NCBI GenBank assembly: GCA_026389955.1
Contig: JAPLGY010000092.1
Coordinates: 1 to 5,281 of the forward strand
Length of the DNA stretch: 5,281 nt
Direction: 5' to 3'
Origin: Caldilinea sp.
GTDB lineage: Bacteria > Chloroflexota > Anaerolineae > Caldilineales > Caldilineaceae
This document shows positions 5,253 to 5,281 of this stretch, one piece after another (positions within the stretch are counted from its first letter, which is position 1; every line of letters starts with the position of its first letter). Below the pieces are notes generated by a model that had not been told where the DNA came from, made no database searches, and saw only the letters and a list, made by a program, of their open reading frames with translations. Position numbers and translations under genes: made by a program.

Positions 5253-5281
5253 TTGGCGTTCTGTCTGGAGGGTGCTATACT
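5253..5281 (+). promoter_or_regulatory. Divergent sigma70-type promoter for a gene beyond the right edge
   Basis: TTGGCG at 5253-5258, an exact 17-base spacer and TATACT at 5276-5281 form a plausible plus-strand promoter whose -10 box ends at the last base of the window. It points away from the glycosyltransferase operon, so a divergent gene is expected to the right. Confidence 0.5.

Overview
This is a moderately GC-rich bacterial chromosomal window with dense, short-gapped genes, 4-bp start/stop overlaps and sigma70-type promoters. No RNA genes, insertion sequences or CRISPR arrays were seen. The taxon cannot be proved from sequence alone. The gene set and my unverified recollection of where the small 65-residue protein family occurs make a Chloroflexota-like organism (Anaerolineae/Caldilineae type) my best guess, at low confidence.

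Left (1-1265, minus strand): two drug/metabolite-transporter superfamily exporters lie in tandem. A 286-residue EamA-type permease comes first. After a 7-base gap comes a second, unrelated-looking exporter of the multidrug-resistance efflux (EmrE-like PF13536) type, which runs off the left edge. A TTGAAA/TACAAT promoter near 1413-1440 should drive them. Between that promoter and the first start codon lie nearly three tandem copies of a 23-bp unit. Each copy contains the palindrome ACAGA-NNN-TCTGT, and this is the best candidate for an undescribed regulatory element here.

Centre (1542-2458, plus strand): a near-consensus promoter (TTGACA, 17, TATAGT) drives a cold-shock-domain protein gene. 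It overlaps by 4 bp a SlyD-like FKBP peptidyl-prolyl isomerase gene, so an RNA chaperone and a protein-folding helper are made together. A strong GC hairpin follows. From 2346 to 2594 there is no convincing gene, only hairpins lying between the convergent operons.

Right (2595-5281, minus strand): a promoter (TTGACC, 18, TACAAT) at 5166-5195 leads into a two-glycosyltransferase operon. Transferase A (390 aa) overlaps transferase B (380 aa) by 4 bp, and B overlaps a small 65-aa protein gene by 4 bp. Two oddities stand out. B seems to have lost its normal C-terminal segment and ends in an AT-rich tail that looks like the leader of the small gene. An eight-cytosine run sits just before the A/B junction, where one added base would fuse A and B in frame. 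The two transferases probably add successive sugars to a polysaccharide or glycolipid. At the far right edge a divergent plus-strand promoter begins, whose gene lies outside the window.
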